Position numbers and translations under genes: made by a program. The notes below the pieces were generated by a model. The model saw nothing but the letters and a program-made list of their open reading frames with translations. It was not told where the DNA came from and did no database searches. From assembly GCF_051401765.1 (NCBI RefSeq), contig NW_027480565.1:248001-312000 (forward strand): a stretch of DNA of 64,000 nt, read 5' to 3'. This DNA is from Calliopsis andreniformis. Lineage: Eukaryota; Arthropoda; Insecta; Hymenoptera; Andrenidae. Position 1 is the first letter of the stretch; the number at the start of each line of letters is the position of its first letter. This document shows positions 1 to 14,300 of the stretch, piece after piece.

Positions 1-489
1 ACAACCATAATAATAATAGTGATCATCATAATAACTACAATAATCATAATAATCGTAATTGTAATGTTAATAAGCATAGCAATAATCACAATAATCGTAG
101 TAACCATAATAATCTTAATGATGATCATAATATCCATGATAATTATACCAAGATCCGTAATAACCATAATAATCATAATAATAACCACAATGGGTTCGGA
201 AATAATCATAATTTACATTATACTAGCCATATCAATCATAATAGTCATAATAGCCATAATAATCGTAATAGTCGTAATAATAGCAATAATGAACTTGGAA
301 ATAATCGTAATAATCATTATAATAGTCACAATAGCCATAAAAATCACAATAGCCATAATAATCAGAATGGTGATCATAATAATCATACTAACAACCATAA
401 TGATCATAGTGATCATCATAATAACTACAATAATCATAATAATCGTAATTGTAATGTTTATAAGCTTAGCAATAATCACAATAATCAGA
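1..489. repeat. Family 1 monomers at the left edge, cut by the window
   Basis: The first 150 or so bases match 7533-7680 (shift 7532), while the bases from 490 onward match at a shift of 7142. The difference is exactly one 390-bp monomer. The block also resembles 6095-6590. The repeat continues beyond the window edge. Confidence 0.8.
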
Positions 490-527
490 GTAACCATAAT
501 AATCTTAATGATGATCATAATATCCAT

Positions 528-3329
528 GATAATTATATCAAGATCCGTAATAATCATAATAATCATAATAATAACCATAATGGGTTCGGAAATAATCATA
601 ATATACATTATACTAGCCATATCAACCATAATAGTCATAATAGCCCTAATAATCATAATAGTCGTAATAATAACAATAATGAACATGGAAATAATCATAA
701 TAATCATTATAATAGTCATAATAGCCATAAAAATCACAATAGCCATAATAATCTGAAAGGTGATCATAATAATCCTACTAACAATCACAATGATCATAGT
801 AATCATCATAATAAACAGAATAGGCATGGAAATAATCTTAATAATCATTATGATTATCGTAATAACCATAATCATCGAAATAACCATAATGATCTTAATG
901 ATGACCATAATATTCATCATAATTATACCAAGATCCATAATAATCATAGTAACCGTAAGAATAAACATAATAAGTTTTGAAATAATCATAATAACCGTTA
1001 TACTAGCCATAGTAACCATAATAATCATAATAACTATAATAATCATAATAGTCATAATAATAGCCGTAATAAACTTGGAAATAATCATATTTATCAGTAT
1101 AATAGCAATAATAACCATAAAGACCATAATAGCCATAATAATCTGAATGTTGATCCTAATAATCATACTAACAACCATAATAACCATAGTGATCATCATA
1201 ATAACTACAATAATCATAATAATCGTAATTGTAATGTTAATAAGCATAGCAATAATCACAATAATCATAGTAACCATAATAATCTTAATGATGATCATAA
1301 TATCCATGATAATTATACCAAGATCCGTAATAACCATAATAATTATAATAATAACCATACTGGGTTCGGAAATAATAATAATATACATTATACTAGCCAC
1401 ATCAACCATAATAGTCATAATAGCCATAATAATCATAATAGTCGTAATAATAACAATAATGAACTTGGAAATAATCGTAATAATCATTATAATAGTCATA
1501 ATAGCCATCAAAATCACAATAGCCATAAGAATCGGAATGGTGATCATAATAATCATACTAACAACCATAATGATCACAGTGATCATCATAATAACTACAA
1601 TAATCATAATAATCGTAATTGTAATGTTAATAAGCTTAGCAATGATCACAATAATCATAGTAACCGTAATAATCTTAATGATGATCATAATATACATGAT
1701 AATTTTACCAGGACCCGTAATAATCATATTAAACATAATAATAACCATAATAGGTCCGGAAATAATCATAATATACTTTATACTAGCCATAACAACCATA
1801 ATAGTCATAATAGCCATAATAATCATAATAGTCGTAATAATAACCATAATGAACTTGGAAATAATCGTAATAATCATTACAATAGCCATAATAGCCATAA
1901 AAATCACAATAGCCATAATAATCTGAATGGTGATCATAATAATCATACTAACAACCATAATGATCATAGTAATCATCATAATAAACAGAATAGTCATGGA
2001 AATAATCTTAATAATCATGATTATTAACGTAATTACCATAATCATCGTAATAACCATAATGATCTTAATGATGACCATAATATTCATCATAATTATACCT
2101 AGACATATAATAATCAGAGTAATCAAAATAATAAACATAATAAGCTTTGAAATAATCATAATAACCTTTATACTAGCCATAATAACCATAATAATCATAA
2201 TAACTACAATAATCATAATAGTCATAATAATCACAATAACCATAATGATCTTAATGATGATCATGATATTCATCATAATTATACCAAGATCCATAATAAG
2301 CATAGTAACCATAATAATGAACATAATAAGCTTTGAAATAATCATAATAACCGTTATACTAGCCATACTCACCATGATAATCGTAATAACCATAATAATC
2401 ATAATCATTGTAGTAATAACCGTAATAAGCTTGGAAATAACCATAATAAGCATTATACTAGCCATAATAATCATAATAACTATAATAATCGTACTAGTCA
2501 TAATAATAACCATAATAAACTTGGAGATAATCATATTTATCATTATAATAGCAATAATAACCATAAAAATCATAATAGCCATAATAATCTGAATGTTGAT
2601 CCTAATATTCATACTAACAACCATAATAATCATAGTGATCATCATAATAACTACAATAATCATAATAATCGTAATTGTAATGTTAATAAGCATAGCAATA
2701 ATCACAATAATCATAGTAACAATAATAATCATAATGATGATCATAATATCCATGATAATTATACCAAGATCCGTAATAATCATAATAATCATAATAACAA
2801 CCATAATAGGTTCGGAAATAATCATAATATACTTTATACTAGCCATAACAACCATAATAGTCATAATAGCCCTAATAATCATAATTGTCGTAATAATAAC
2901 AATAATGAACTTGGAAATAATCGTAATAATCATTGTAATAGCCATAATAGCCATAAAAACCACAATAGCCATAGTAATCTGAATGGTGATCATAATAATC
3001 ATACTAACAACCATAATGATCATAGTAATCATCATAATAAACAGAATAGTAATGGAAATAATCTTAATAATCATTATTATTAACGTAATAACCATAATCA
3101 CCGTAATAACCATAATGATCTTAATGATGACAATAATATTCATTATAATTATACTAAGACATATAATAATCACAGTAATCATAATAATAAACATAATAAG
3201 CTTTGAAATAATCATAATAACCTTTATACTAGCCATAATAACCATAATAATCATAATAACTAGAATAATCATAATAGTCATAATAATCGCAATAACCATA
3301 ATGATCTTAATGAGGATCATGATATTCAT
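528..3329. repeat. 2802-bp higher-order repeat, copy 1
   Basis: The sequence from about 528 (catgataattatatcaag) recurs at about 3330, a period of 2802 bp (934 triplets). The unit contains several 390-bp-type monomers with distinct variants, so it is a true higher-order repeat and not just the monomer period. It lies inside the 3.3 kb segment that is copied at 7632. Confidence 0.85.
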
Positions 3330-3794
3330 GATAATTATATCAAGATCCGTAATAATCATAATAATCATAATAATAACCATAATGGGTTCGGAAATAATCA
3401 TAATATACATTATACTAGCCATATCAACCATAATAGTCATAATAGCCCTAATAATCATAATAGTCGTAATAATAACAATAATGAACATGGAAATAATCAT
3501 AATAATCATTATAATAGTCATAATAGCCATAAAAATCACAATAGCCATAATAATCTGAAAGGTGATCATAATAATCATACTCACAATCACAATGATCATA
3601 GTAATCATCATAATAAACAGAATAGGCATGGAAATAATCTTAATAATCATTATGATTATCGTAATAACCATAATCATCGAAATAACCATAATGATCTTAA
3701 TGATGACCATAATATTCATCATAATTATACCAAGATCCATAATAATCATAGTAACCGTAAGAATAAACATAATAAGTTTTGAAATAATCATAAT
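3330..3794. repeat. 2802-bp higher-order repeat, partial second copy
   Basis: About 465 bp repeat the start of the unit at 528, including the monomer junction at 3559 (TGA then AAGG). The copy breaks off near 3795 and is followed by different monomers. One difference from copy 1 is aatcatactcac near 3577, against aatcctactaac near 775. The same variant is found in the partial copy at 10,719. Confidence 0.82.
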
Positions 3795-6700
3795 AAGCAT
3801 TATACTAGCCATAATAATCATAATAATCATAATAACTATAATAATCATAATAGTCATAATAATAACCATAATAAACGTGGAAGTAATCATATTTATCATT
3901 ATAATAGCAATAATAACCCATAAAAATCATAATAGCCATAATAATCAGAGTGGTGATCATAATAATCATACTAGCAACCATAATGACCATGGTAATCATC
4001 ATAATAAACAGAATAGTCATGGAAATAATCTTAATAACCATTATTATTAACGTAATAACCATAATCATCGTAATAACCATAATGATCTTAATGATGACCA
4101 TAATATTCATCATAATTATACCTAGACATATAATAATCAGAGTAATCAAAATAATAAACATAATAAGCTTTGAAATAATCATAATAACCTTTATACTAGC
4201 CATAATAACCATAATAATCATAATAACTACAATAATCATAATAGTCATAATAATCGCAATAACCATAATGATCTTAATGATGATCATGATATTCATCATA
4301 ATTATACCAAGATCCATAATAAGCATAGTAACCATAATAATAAACATAATAAGCTTTGAAATAATCATAATAACCGTTATACTAGCCATAGTCACCATGA
4401 TAATCGTAATAACCATAATAATCATAATCATTATAGTAATAAACGTAATAAGCTTGGAAATAACCATAATAAGCATTATACTAGCCATAATAATCATAAT
4501 AACTATAATAATCGTACTAGTCATAATAATAACCATAATAAACTTGGAGATAATCATATTTATCATTATAATAGCAATAATAACCATAAAAATCATAATA
4601 GCCATAATAATCTGAATGTTGATCCTAATATTCATACTAACAACCATAATAATCATAGTGATCATCATAATAACTACAATAATCATAATAATCGTAATTG
4701 TAATGTTAATAAGCATAGCAATAATCACAATAATCATAGTAACAATAATAATCTTAATGATGTTCATAATATCCATGATAATTATACCAAGATCCGTAAT
4801 AATCATAATAATCATAAAAATAACCATAATGGGATCGGAAATAATCATAATATACATTATACTAGCCATATCAACCATAATAGTCATAATAGCCATAATA
4901 ATCATAATAGTCGTAGTAATAACAATTATGAACCTGGAAATAATCGTAATAATCATTACAATAGCCATAATAGCCATAAAAATCACAATAGCCATAATAA
5001 TCTGAATGGTGATCACAATAATCATACTAACAACCATAATGATCATAGTAATCATCATAATAAACAGAATAGTCATGGAAATAATTTTAATAATGGTTAT
5101 TATTAACGTAATAACCATAATCACCTTAATAACCATAATGATCTCTATGATGACAATAATATTCATCATAATTATACTAAGACATATAATAATCAAAGTA
5201 ATCATAATAATAAACATAATAAGCTTTGAAATAATCATAATAACCTTTATACTAGCCATAATAACCATAATAATCATAATAACTAGAATAATCATAATAG
5301 TCATAATAATCGCAATAACCATAATGATCTTAATGATGATCATGATATTCATCATAATTATACCAAGATCCATAATAAGCATAGTAACCATAATAATAAA
5401 CACAATAAGCTTTGAAATACTCATAATAACCGTTATACTAGCCATAGTAACCATAATAATCATAATAACCATAATAATCATAATAATTATAATAATAACC
5501 ATAATAAGCTTGGAAATAATCATAATAAGCATTATACTAGCCATAATATTCATAATATCATAATAACTATAATAATCATAATAGTCATAATAATAACCAT
5601 AATAAACGTGGAAGTAATCATATTTATCATTATAATAGCAATAATAACCCATAAAAATCATAATAGCCATAATAATCTCAATGTTGATCATAATCATCAT
5701 ACTAACAGCCATAATAATCATAGTGATCACCATAATAACTACAATAATGATAGTAATCGTAATTGTAATGTTAATAAGCATAGTAATAATCACAATAATC
5801 ATAGAAACCATAATAATCTTAATGATGATCATAATATCCATGATAATTATACCAAGATCCGTAATAATCATAATAATCATAATAATAACCATAATAGGTT
5901 CGGAAATAATCATAATATACATTATACTACCCCTAACAACTATAATAGTCATAATAGCCGTAATAATCATAATAGTCGTAATAATAACAATAATGAACTT
6001 GGAAATAATCGTAATAATCATTATAATAGCCATAATAGCAATAAAAATCACAATAGCCATAATAATCTGAATGTTGATCCTAATAATCATACTAACAACC
6101 ATAATAATCATAGTGATCATCATAATAACTACAATAATCATAATAATCGTAATTGTAATGTTAATAAGCATAGCAATAGTCACAATGATCATAGTAACCA
6201 TAATAATCTTAATGATGATCATAATATCCATGATAATTATACCAAGATCCGTAATAACCATAATAATCATAATAATAGCCACAATGGGTTCGCAAATAGT
6301 CATAATATACATTATACTAGCCATATCAATCATAATAGTCATAATAGCCATAATAATCGTAATAGTCGTAATAATAACAATAATGAACTTGGAAATAATC
6401 GTAATAATCATTATAATAGTCATAATAGCCATAAAAAGCACAATAGCCATAATAATCAGAATGGTGATCATAATAATCATACTAACAACCATAATGATCA
6501 TAGTGATCATCATAATAACTACAATAATCATAATAATCGTAATTGTAATGTTTATAAGCTCAGCAATAATCACAATAATCAGAGTAACCATAATAATCTT
6601 AATGATGATCATGATATTCATCATAATTATACCAAGATCCGTAATAATCATAATAATCATAATAATAACCATAATGGGTTCGGAAATAACCATAATATAC

Positions 6701-7038
6701 ATCATACTAGCCATATCAACACTAATAGTCATAATAGCCATAATAATCATAATAGTCGTAATAATAACAATAATGAACTTGGAAATAATCGTAATAATCA
6801 TTATAATAGTCATAATAGCCATAAAAATCACAATAGCCATAACAATCTGAAAGGTGATCATAATAGTCATACTAACAACCATAATGATCATAGTAATCAT
6901 CATAATAAACAGAATAGTCATGGAAATAATCTTAATAATCATTATTATTAACGTAATAACCATAATAATCTTAATGATGACCATAATATACATCATAATT
7001 ATACCTAGACATATAATAATCAGAATAATCATAATAAT
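3795..7038. repeat. Family 1 monomers with three phase shifts
   Basis: Monomers here include a copy of 1927-2735 at 3950-4758 (shift 2023). Two CCC tracts (3917-3919 and 5648-5650) replace the usual CC in aataaccataaaa and add one base each. The string aatattcataatatcat near 5549-5565 is one base short of the normal triplet pattern. The subunit around the first insertion (3795-3945) is related to that around the second (about 5545-5680), so the insertion was probably copied with its subunit. Confidence 0.8.
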
Positions 7039-7054
7039 AAGCATATATATGCTT
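7039..7054. other. 16-bp perfect palindrome, single copy in window
   Basis: AAGCATATATATGCTT equals its own reverse complement. It stands where other monomers have aaacataataagctt and is one base longer, so it shifts the triplet phase by one. The downstream phase then stays constant to 14,941. I found no second copy in the window. It could be a random mutation cluster or a small cruciform-prone site. Confidence 0.75.
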
Positions 7055-7631
7055 TGAAATAATCATAATAACCTTCATACTAGACATAATAACCATAATA
7101 ATCATAATAACTAGAGTAATCATAATAGTCATAATAATCGCAATAACCATAATGATCTTAATGATGATCATTATATTCATCATAATTATACCATGATCCA
7201 TAATAATCACAGTAACCATAATAATAAACATAATAAGCTTTGAAATAATCATAATAACCGTTATACTAGCCATAGAAGCCATAATAATCATAATAACCAT
7301 ACTCATCATAATAATTATAATAATAACCATAATAAGCTTGGAAATAATCATAATAAGCATTATACTAGCCATAATAATCATAATAATCATAATAACTATA
7401 ATAATCATACTAGTCATAATAATAACCATAATAAACTTGGAAATAATCATATTTATCTTTATAATAGCAATAATAACCATAAAAATCATAATAGCCATAA
7501 TAATCTAAATGTTGATCCTAATAATAATACTAACAACCATAATAATAATAGTGATCATCATAATAACTACAATAATCATAATAATCGTAATTGTAATGTT
7601 AATAAGCATAGCAATAATCACAATAATCGTA
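7055..7631. repeat. Family 1 monomers before the second 3.3 kb copy
   Basis: These are ordinary family 1 subunits with AAGCTT islands near 7240 and 7336 and a monomer start at 7509. The 7509 monomer is a hybrid: its left part matches the monomer at the window start (shift 7532) and its right part matches the next monomer (shift 7142). Confidence 0.75.
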
Positions 7632-10600
7632 GTAACCATAATAATCTTAATGATGATCATAATATCCATGATAATTATATCAAGATCCGTAATAATCATA
7701 ATAATCATAATAATAACCATAATGGGTTCGGAAATAATCATAATATACATTATACTAGCCATATCAACCATAATAGTCATAATAGCCCTAATAATCATAA
7801 TAGTCGTAATAATAACAATAATGAACATGGAAATAATCATAATAATCATTATAATAGTCATAATAGCCATAAAAATCACAATAGCCATAATAATCTGAAA
7901 GGTGATCATAATAATCCTACTAACAATCACAATGATCATAGTAATCATCATAATAAACAGAATAGGCATGGAAATAATCTTAATAATCATTATGATTATC
8001 GTAATAACCATAATCATCGAAATAACCATAATGATCTTAATGATGACCATAATATTCATCATAATTATACCAAGATCCATAATAATCATAGTAACCGTAA
8101 GAATAAACATAATAAGTTTTGAAATAATCATAATAACCGTTATACTAGCCATAGTAACCATAATAATCATAATAACTATAATAATCATAATAGTCATAAT
8201 AATAGCCGTAATAAACTTGGAAATAATCATATTTATCAGTATAATAGCAATAATAACCATAAAGACCATAATAGCCATAATAATCTGAATGTTGATCCTA
8301 ATAATCATACTAACAACCATAATAACCATAGTGATCATCATAATAACTACAATAATCATAATAATCGTAATTGTAATGTTAATAAGCATAGCAATAATCA
8401 CAATAATCATAGTAACCATAATAATCTTAATGATGATCATAATATCCATGATAATTATACCAAGATCCGTAATAACCATAATAATTATAATAATAACCAT
8501 ACTGGGTTCGGAAATAATAATAATATACATTATACTAGCCACATCAACCATAATAGTCATAATAGCCATAATAATCATAATAGTCGTAATAATAACAATA
8601 ATGAACTTGGAAATAATCGTAATAATCATTATAATAGTCATAATAGCCATCAAAATCACAATAGCCATAAGAATCGGAATGGTGATCATAATAATCATAC
8701 TAACAACCATAATGATCACAGTGATCATCATAATAACTACAATAATCATAATAATCGTAATTGTAATGTTAATAAGCTTAGCAATGATCACAATAATCAT
8801 AGTAACCGTAATAATCTTAATGATGATCATAATATACATGATAATTTTACCAAGACCCGTAATAATCATATTAAACATAATAATAACCATAATAGGTCCG
8901 GAAATAATCATAATATACTTTATACTAGCCATAACAACCATAATCGTCATAATAGCCATAATAATCATAATAGTCGTAATAATAACCATAATGAACTTGG
9001 AAATAATCGTAATAATCATTACAATAGCCATAATAGCCATAAAAATCACAATAGCCATAATAATCTGAATGGTGATCATAATAATCATACTAACAACCAT
9101 AATGATCATAGTAATCATCATAATAAACAGAATAGTCATGGAAATAATCTTAATAATCATGATTATTAACGTAATTACCATAATCATCGTAATAACCATA
9201 ATGATCTTAATGATGACCATAATATTCATCATAATTATACCTAGACATATAATAATCAGAGTAATCAAAATAATAAACATAATAAGCTTTGAAATAATCA
9301 TAATAACCTTTATACTAGCCATAATAACCATAATAATCATAATAACTACAATAATCATAATAGTCATAATAATCACAATAACCATAATGATCTTAATGAT
9401 GATCATGATATTCATCATAATTATACCAAGATCCATAATAAGCATAGTAACCATAATAATGAACATAATAAGCTTTGAAATAATCATAATAACCGTTATA
9501 CTAGCCATACTCACCATGATAATCGTAATAACCATAATAATCATAATCATTGTAGTAATAACCGTAATAAGCTTGGAAATAACCATAATAAGCATTATAC
9601 TAGCCATAATAATCATAATAACTATAATAATCGTACTAGTCATAATAATAACCATAATAAACTTGGAGATAATCATATTTATCATTATAATAGCAATAAT
9701 AACCATAAAAATCATAATAGCCATAATAATCTGAATGTTGATCCTAATATTCATACTAACAACCATAATAATCATAGTGATCATCATAATAACTACAATA
9801 ATCATAATAATCGTAATTGTAATGTTAATAAGCATAGCAATAATCACAATAATCATAGTAACAATAATAATCATAATGATGATCATAATATCCATGATAA
9901 TTATACCAAGATCCGTAATAATCATAATAATCATAATAACAACCATAATAGGTTCGGAAATAATCATAATATACTTTATACTAGCCATAACAACCATAAT
10001 AGTCATAATAGCCCTAATAATCATAATTGTCGTAATAATAACAATAATGAACTTGGAAATAATCGTAATAATCATTGTAATAGCCATAATAGCCATAAAA
10101 ACCACAATAGCCATAGTAATCTGAATGGTGATCATAATAATCATACTAACAACCATAATGATCATAGTAATCATCATAATAAACAGAATAGTAATGGAAA
10201 TAATCTTAATAATCATTATTATTAACGTAATAACCATAATCACCGTAATAACCATAATGATCTTAATGATGACAATAATATTCATTATAATTATACTAAG
10301 ACATATAATAATCACAGTAATCATAATAATAAACATAATAAGCTTTGAAATAATCATAATAACCTTTATACTAGCCATAATAACCATAATAATCATAATA
10401 ACTAGAATAATCATAATAGTCATAATAATCGCAATAACCATAATGATCTTAATGAGGATCATGATATTCATGATAATTATATCAAGATCCGTAATAATCA
10501 TAATAATCATAATAATAACCATAATGGGTTCGGAAATAATCATAATATACATTATACTAGCCATATCAACCATAATAGTCATAATAGCCCTAATAATCAT

Positions 10601-10936
10601 AATAGTCGTAATAATAACAATAATGAACATGGAAATAATCATAATAATCATTATAATAGTCATAATAGCCATAAAAATCACAATAGCCATAATAATCTGA
10701 AAGGTGATCATAATAATCATACTCACAATCACAATGATCATAGTAATCATCATAATAAACAGAATAGGCATGGAAATAATCTTAATAATCATTATGATTA
10801 TCGTAATAACCATAATCATCGAAATAACCATAATGATCTTAATGATGACCATAATATTCATCATAATTATACCAAGATCCATAATAATCATAGTAACCGT
10901 AAGAATAAACATAATAAGTTTTGAAATAATCATAAT
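7632..10936. repeat. 3.3 kb segmental copy, right member
   Basis: This is the partner of 490-3794 at a shift of 7142, with very few substitutions visible. It carries a full 2802-bp unit and the start of another, and continues in register beyond 10,936 where the left member has been replaced. This member may therefore be closer to the ancestral arrangement. Confidence 0.88.
7670..10471. repeat. 2802-bp higher-order repeat, copy 2
   Basis: Matches 528-3329 along its length at a shift of 7142. Monomer junctions fall at 7902, 8289, 9069, 9735 and 10,125, each exactly 7142 beyond 760, 1147, 1927, 2593 and 2983. Confidence 0.86.
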
Positions 10937-11370
10937 AACCGTTATACTAGCCATAGTAACCATAATAATCATAATAACTATAATAATCATAATAGTCATA
11001 ATAATAGCCGTAATAAACTTGGAAATAATCATATTTATCAGTATAATAGCAATAATAACCATAAAGACCATAATAGCCATAATAATCTGAATGTTGATCC
11101 TAATAATCATACTAACAACCATAATAACCATAGTGATCATCATAATAACTACAATAATCATAATAATCGTAATTGTAATGTTAATAAGCATAGCAATAAT
11201 CACAATAATCATAGTAACCATAATAATCTTAATGATGATCATAATATCCATGATAATTATACCAAGATCCGTAATAACCATAATAATTATAATAATAACC
11301 ATACTGGGTTCGGAAATAATCATAATATGCATTATACTAGCCACATCAACCATAATAGTCATAATAGCCA
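10472..11370. repeat. 2802-bp higher-order repeat, partial copy after copy 2
   Basis: About 900 bp repeat the start of copy 2 at a shift of 2802 (junctions 10,704 and 11,091 against 7902 and 8289). Near 11,370 the sequence switches to a variant with catagtagtcgtagtaat and aattatgaacctgg. That variant is otherwise seen near 4910-4940, so this is a recombination joint. Confidence 0.8.
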
Positions 11371-14300
11371 TAATAATCATAGTAGTCGTAGTAATAACAA
11401 TTATGAACCTGGAAATAATCGTAATAATCATTACAATAGCCATAATAGCCATAAAAATCACAATAGCCATAATAATCTGAATGGTGATCACAATAATCAT
11501 ACTAACAACCATAATGATCATAGTAATCATCATAATAAACAGAATAGTCATGGAAATAATTTTAATAATGGTTATTGTTAACGTAATAACCATAATCACC
11601 TTAATAACCATAATGATCTTAATGATGACCATAATATTCATCATAATTATACCTAGACATATAATAATCAGAGTAATCATAATAATAAACATAATAAGCT
11701 TTGAAATAATCATCATAACCGTTATACTAGCCATAGTAACCATACTAATCAAAATAACCATAATAATCATAATAATAATAATAATAACCATAATAAGCTT
11801 TGAAATAATCATAATAACCTTTATACTAGCCATAATAACCATAATAATCATAATAACTAGAATAATCATAATAGTCATAATAATCGCAATAACCATAATG
11901 ATCTTAATGATGATCATGATATTCATCATAATTATACCAAGATCCATAATAATCATAGTAACCATAATAATAAACATAATAAGTTTTGAAATAATCATAA
12001 TAACCGTTATACTAGCCATAGTAACCATAATAATCATAATAACCAAAATAACCATAATAATTATAGTAATAACCATAATAAGCTTGGAAATAATCATAAC
12101 AAGCATTATACTAGCCATAATAATCATAATAACTATAATAATCATAATAGTGATAATAATAACCGTAATAAACTTGGAAATAATCATATTTATCATTACA
12201 ATAGCAATAATAACCATAAAAATCATAATAGCCATAATAATCTGAATGTTGATCCTAATAATCATACTAACAACCATAGTAATCATAGTGATCATCATAA
12301 TAACTACAATAATCATAATAATCGTAATTGTAATGTTAATAAGCATAGCAATAATCACAATAATCATAGTAACCATAATAATCTTAATGATGAACATAAT
12401 ATCCATGATAATTATACCAAGATCCGTAATAATCATAATAAGCATAAAAATAACCATAATGGGTTCGGAAATAATCATAATACACATTATACTAGCCATA
12501 TCAACCATAATAGTCATAATAGCCCTAATAATCATAATAGTCGTAATAATAACAATAATGAACTTGGAAATAATCGTAATAATCATTATAATAGTCATAA
12601 TAGCCATAAAAATCACAATAGCCATAATAATCTGAAAGGTGATCATAATAATCATACTAACAATCACAATGATCATAGTAATCATCATAATAAACAGAAT
12701 AGGTATGGAAATAATCTTAATAATCATTATGATTATCGTAATAACCATAATCATCGAAATAACCATAATGATCTTAATGATGACCATAATATTCATCATA
12801 ATTATACCAAGATCCATAATAATCATAGTAACCGTAAGAATAAACATAATAAGTTTTGCAATAATCATAATAACCGTTATACTAGCCATAGTAACCATAA
12901 TAATCATAATAACTATAATAATCATAATAGTGATAATAATCACCGTAATAAACTTGGAAATAATCATATTTATCATTATAATAGCAATAATAACCATAAA
13001 AATCATAATAGCCATACTAATCTGAATGTTGATCCTAATAATCATACTAACAACCATAATAATCATAGTGATCATCATAATAACTACAATAATCATAATA
13101 ATCGTAATTGTAATGTTAATAAGCATAGCAATAATCACAATAATCATAGTAACCATAATAATCTTAATGATGATCATAATTTCCATGATAATTATACCAA
13201 GATCCGTAATAATCATAATAATCATAATAATAACCATAATGGGTCCGGAAATAACCATAATATACTTTATACTAGCCATAACAACCATAATAGTCATAAT
13301 AGCCATAATAATCATAATAGTCGTATTAACAACAATAATGAACTTGGAAATAATCCTAATAATCATTATAATAGTCATAATTGCCATAAAAATCACAATA
13401 GCCATAATAATCAGAATGGTGATCGTAATAATCATACTAACAACCATAATGATCATAGTGATCATCATAATAACTACAATAATCATAATAATCGTAATTG
13501 TAATGTTAATAAGCTTAGCAATAATCACAATAATCATAGTAACCGTAATAATCTTAATGATGATCATAATATTCATGATAATTACATCAAGATCCGTAAT
13601 AATCATAATAATCATAATAATAACCATAATGGGTTTGGAAATAATCATAATATACATTATAATAGCCATAACAACCATAATAGTCATAATAACCATAATA
13701 ATCATAATAATTATAATAATAACCATAATAAGCTTGGAAATAATCATAATAAGCATTATACTAGCCATAATAATCATAATAACTATAATAATCAGACTAG
13801 TCATAATAATACCCATAATAAACTTGGAAATAATCATATTTATCATTATAATAGCAATAATAACCATAAAGATCATAATAGCCATAATAATCTGAATGTT
13901 GATCCTAATAATCATACTAACAACCATAATAATCATAGTGATCATCATAATAACTACAATAATCATAATAATCGTAATTGTAATGTTAATAAGCATAGCA
14001 ATAATCACAATAATCATAGTAACCATAATAATCTTAATGATGAACATAATATCCATGATAATTATACCAAGATCCGTAATAATCATAAGAATCATAAAAA
14101 TAACCATAATGGGTTCGGAAATAATCATAATATACATTATACTAGCCATATCAACCATAATAGTCATAATAGCCCTAATAATCATAATAGTCGTAATAAT
14201 AACAATAATGAACTTGGAAATAATCGTAATAATCATTAAAATAGTCATAATAGCCATAAAAATCACAATAGCCATAATAATCAGAATGGTGATCATAATA
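11371..14300. repeat. Family 1 monomers, right part
   Basis: Monomer starts in the ATN frame are 11,481, 12,246, 12,639, 13,026 and 13,896. The 11,481 monomer resembles that at 5006 (shift 6475). No long higher-order period was recognised here. The phase is unbroken. The last family 1 sequence is the cagaatggtgatc junction near 14,282, after which P-module sequence begins. Confidence 0.78.

Larger units (their letters stand above)
490..3794. repeat. 3.3 kb segmental copy, left member
   Basis: This segment is nearly identical to 7632-10936 at a shift of 7142. I see only isolated substitutions, for example near 1711 (ccaggacc here, ccaagacc near 8853) and near 1804 (agtcat here, cgtcat in the partner). 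The left limit is set by aatcagagtaacc (485-497) against aatcgtagtaacc in the partner. The right limit is near 3795, where the partner continues with ccgttatactagcc and this copy with gcattatactagcc. Confidence 0.88.
1..14300. repeat. Family 1 satellite, about 390-bp monomers
   Basis: This region lacks the aaactagg landmark of the rest of the window. Its typical monomer is 130 triplets (390 bp). In the ATN frame it runs from an ATG just after TGA to the next TGA, for example 9735-10124 and 12246-12635. Double or shortened monomers occur, for example 8289-9068 (780 bp) and 9069-9734 (666 bp). Diagnostic strings are cgtaattgtaatgtt and gggttcggaaat. The triplet phase is unbroken from about 7055 to 14,941, which leaves a 2477-codon open frame on the minus strand. 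I read that as a side effect of the repeat. The region is one tract of monomers without unique spacer, so no gene is called in it. Confidence 0.9.

Noticed and set aside
566..590. gggttcggaaat as a possible CENP-B box
   Set aside because: Only TTCG agrees with the known core. The downstream A and CGGG positions do not match, so there is no support for a functional box.
1141..1150. TGA-ATG junctions (ctgaatg) read as coupled stop/start of an operon
   Set aside because: The junction is simply part of the monomer and repeats with it. The reading frames it separates are satellite translations.
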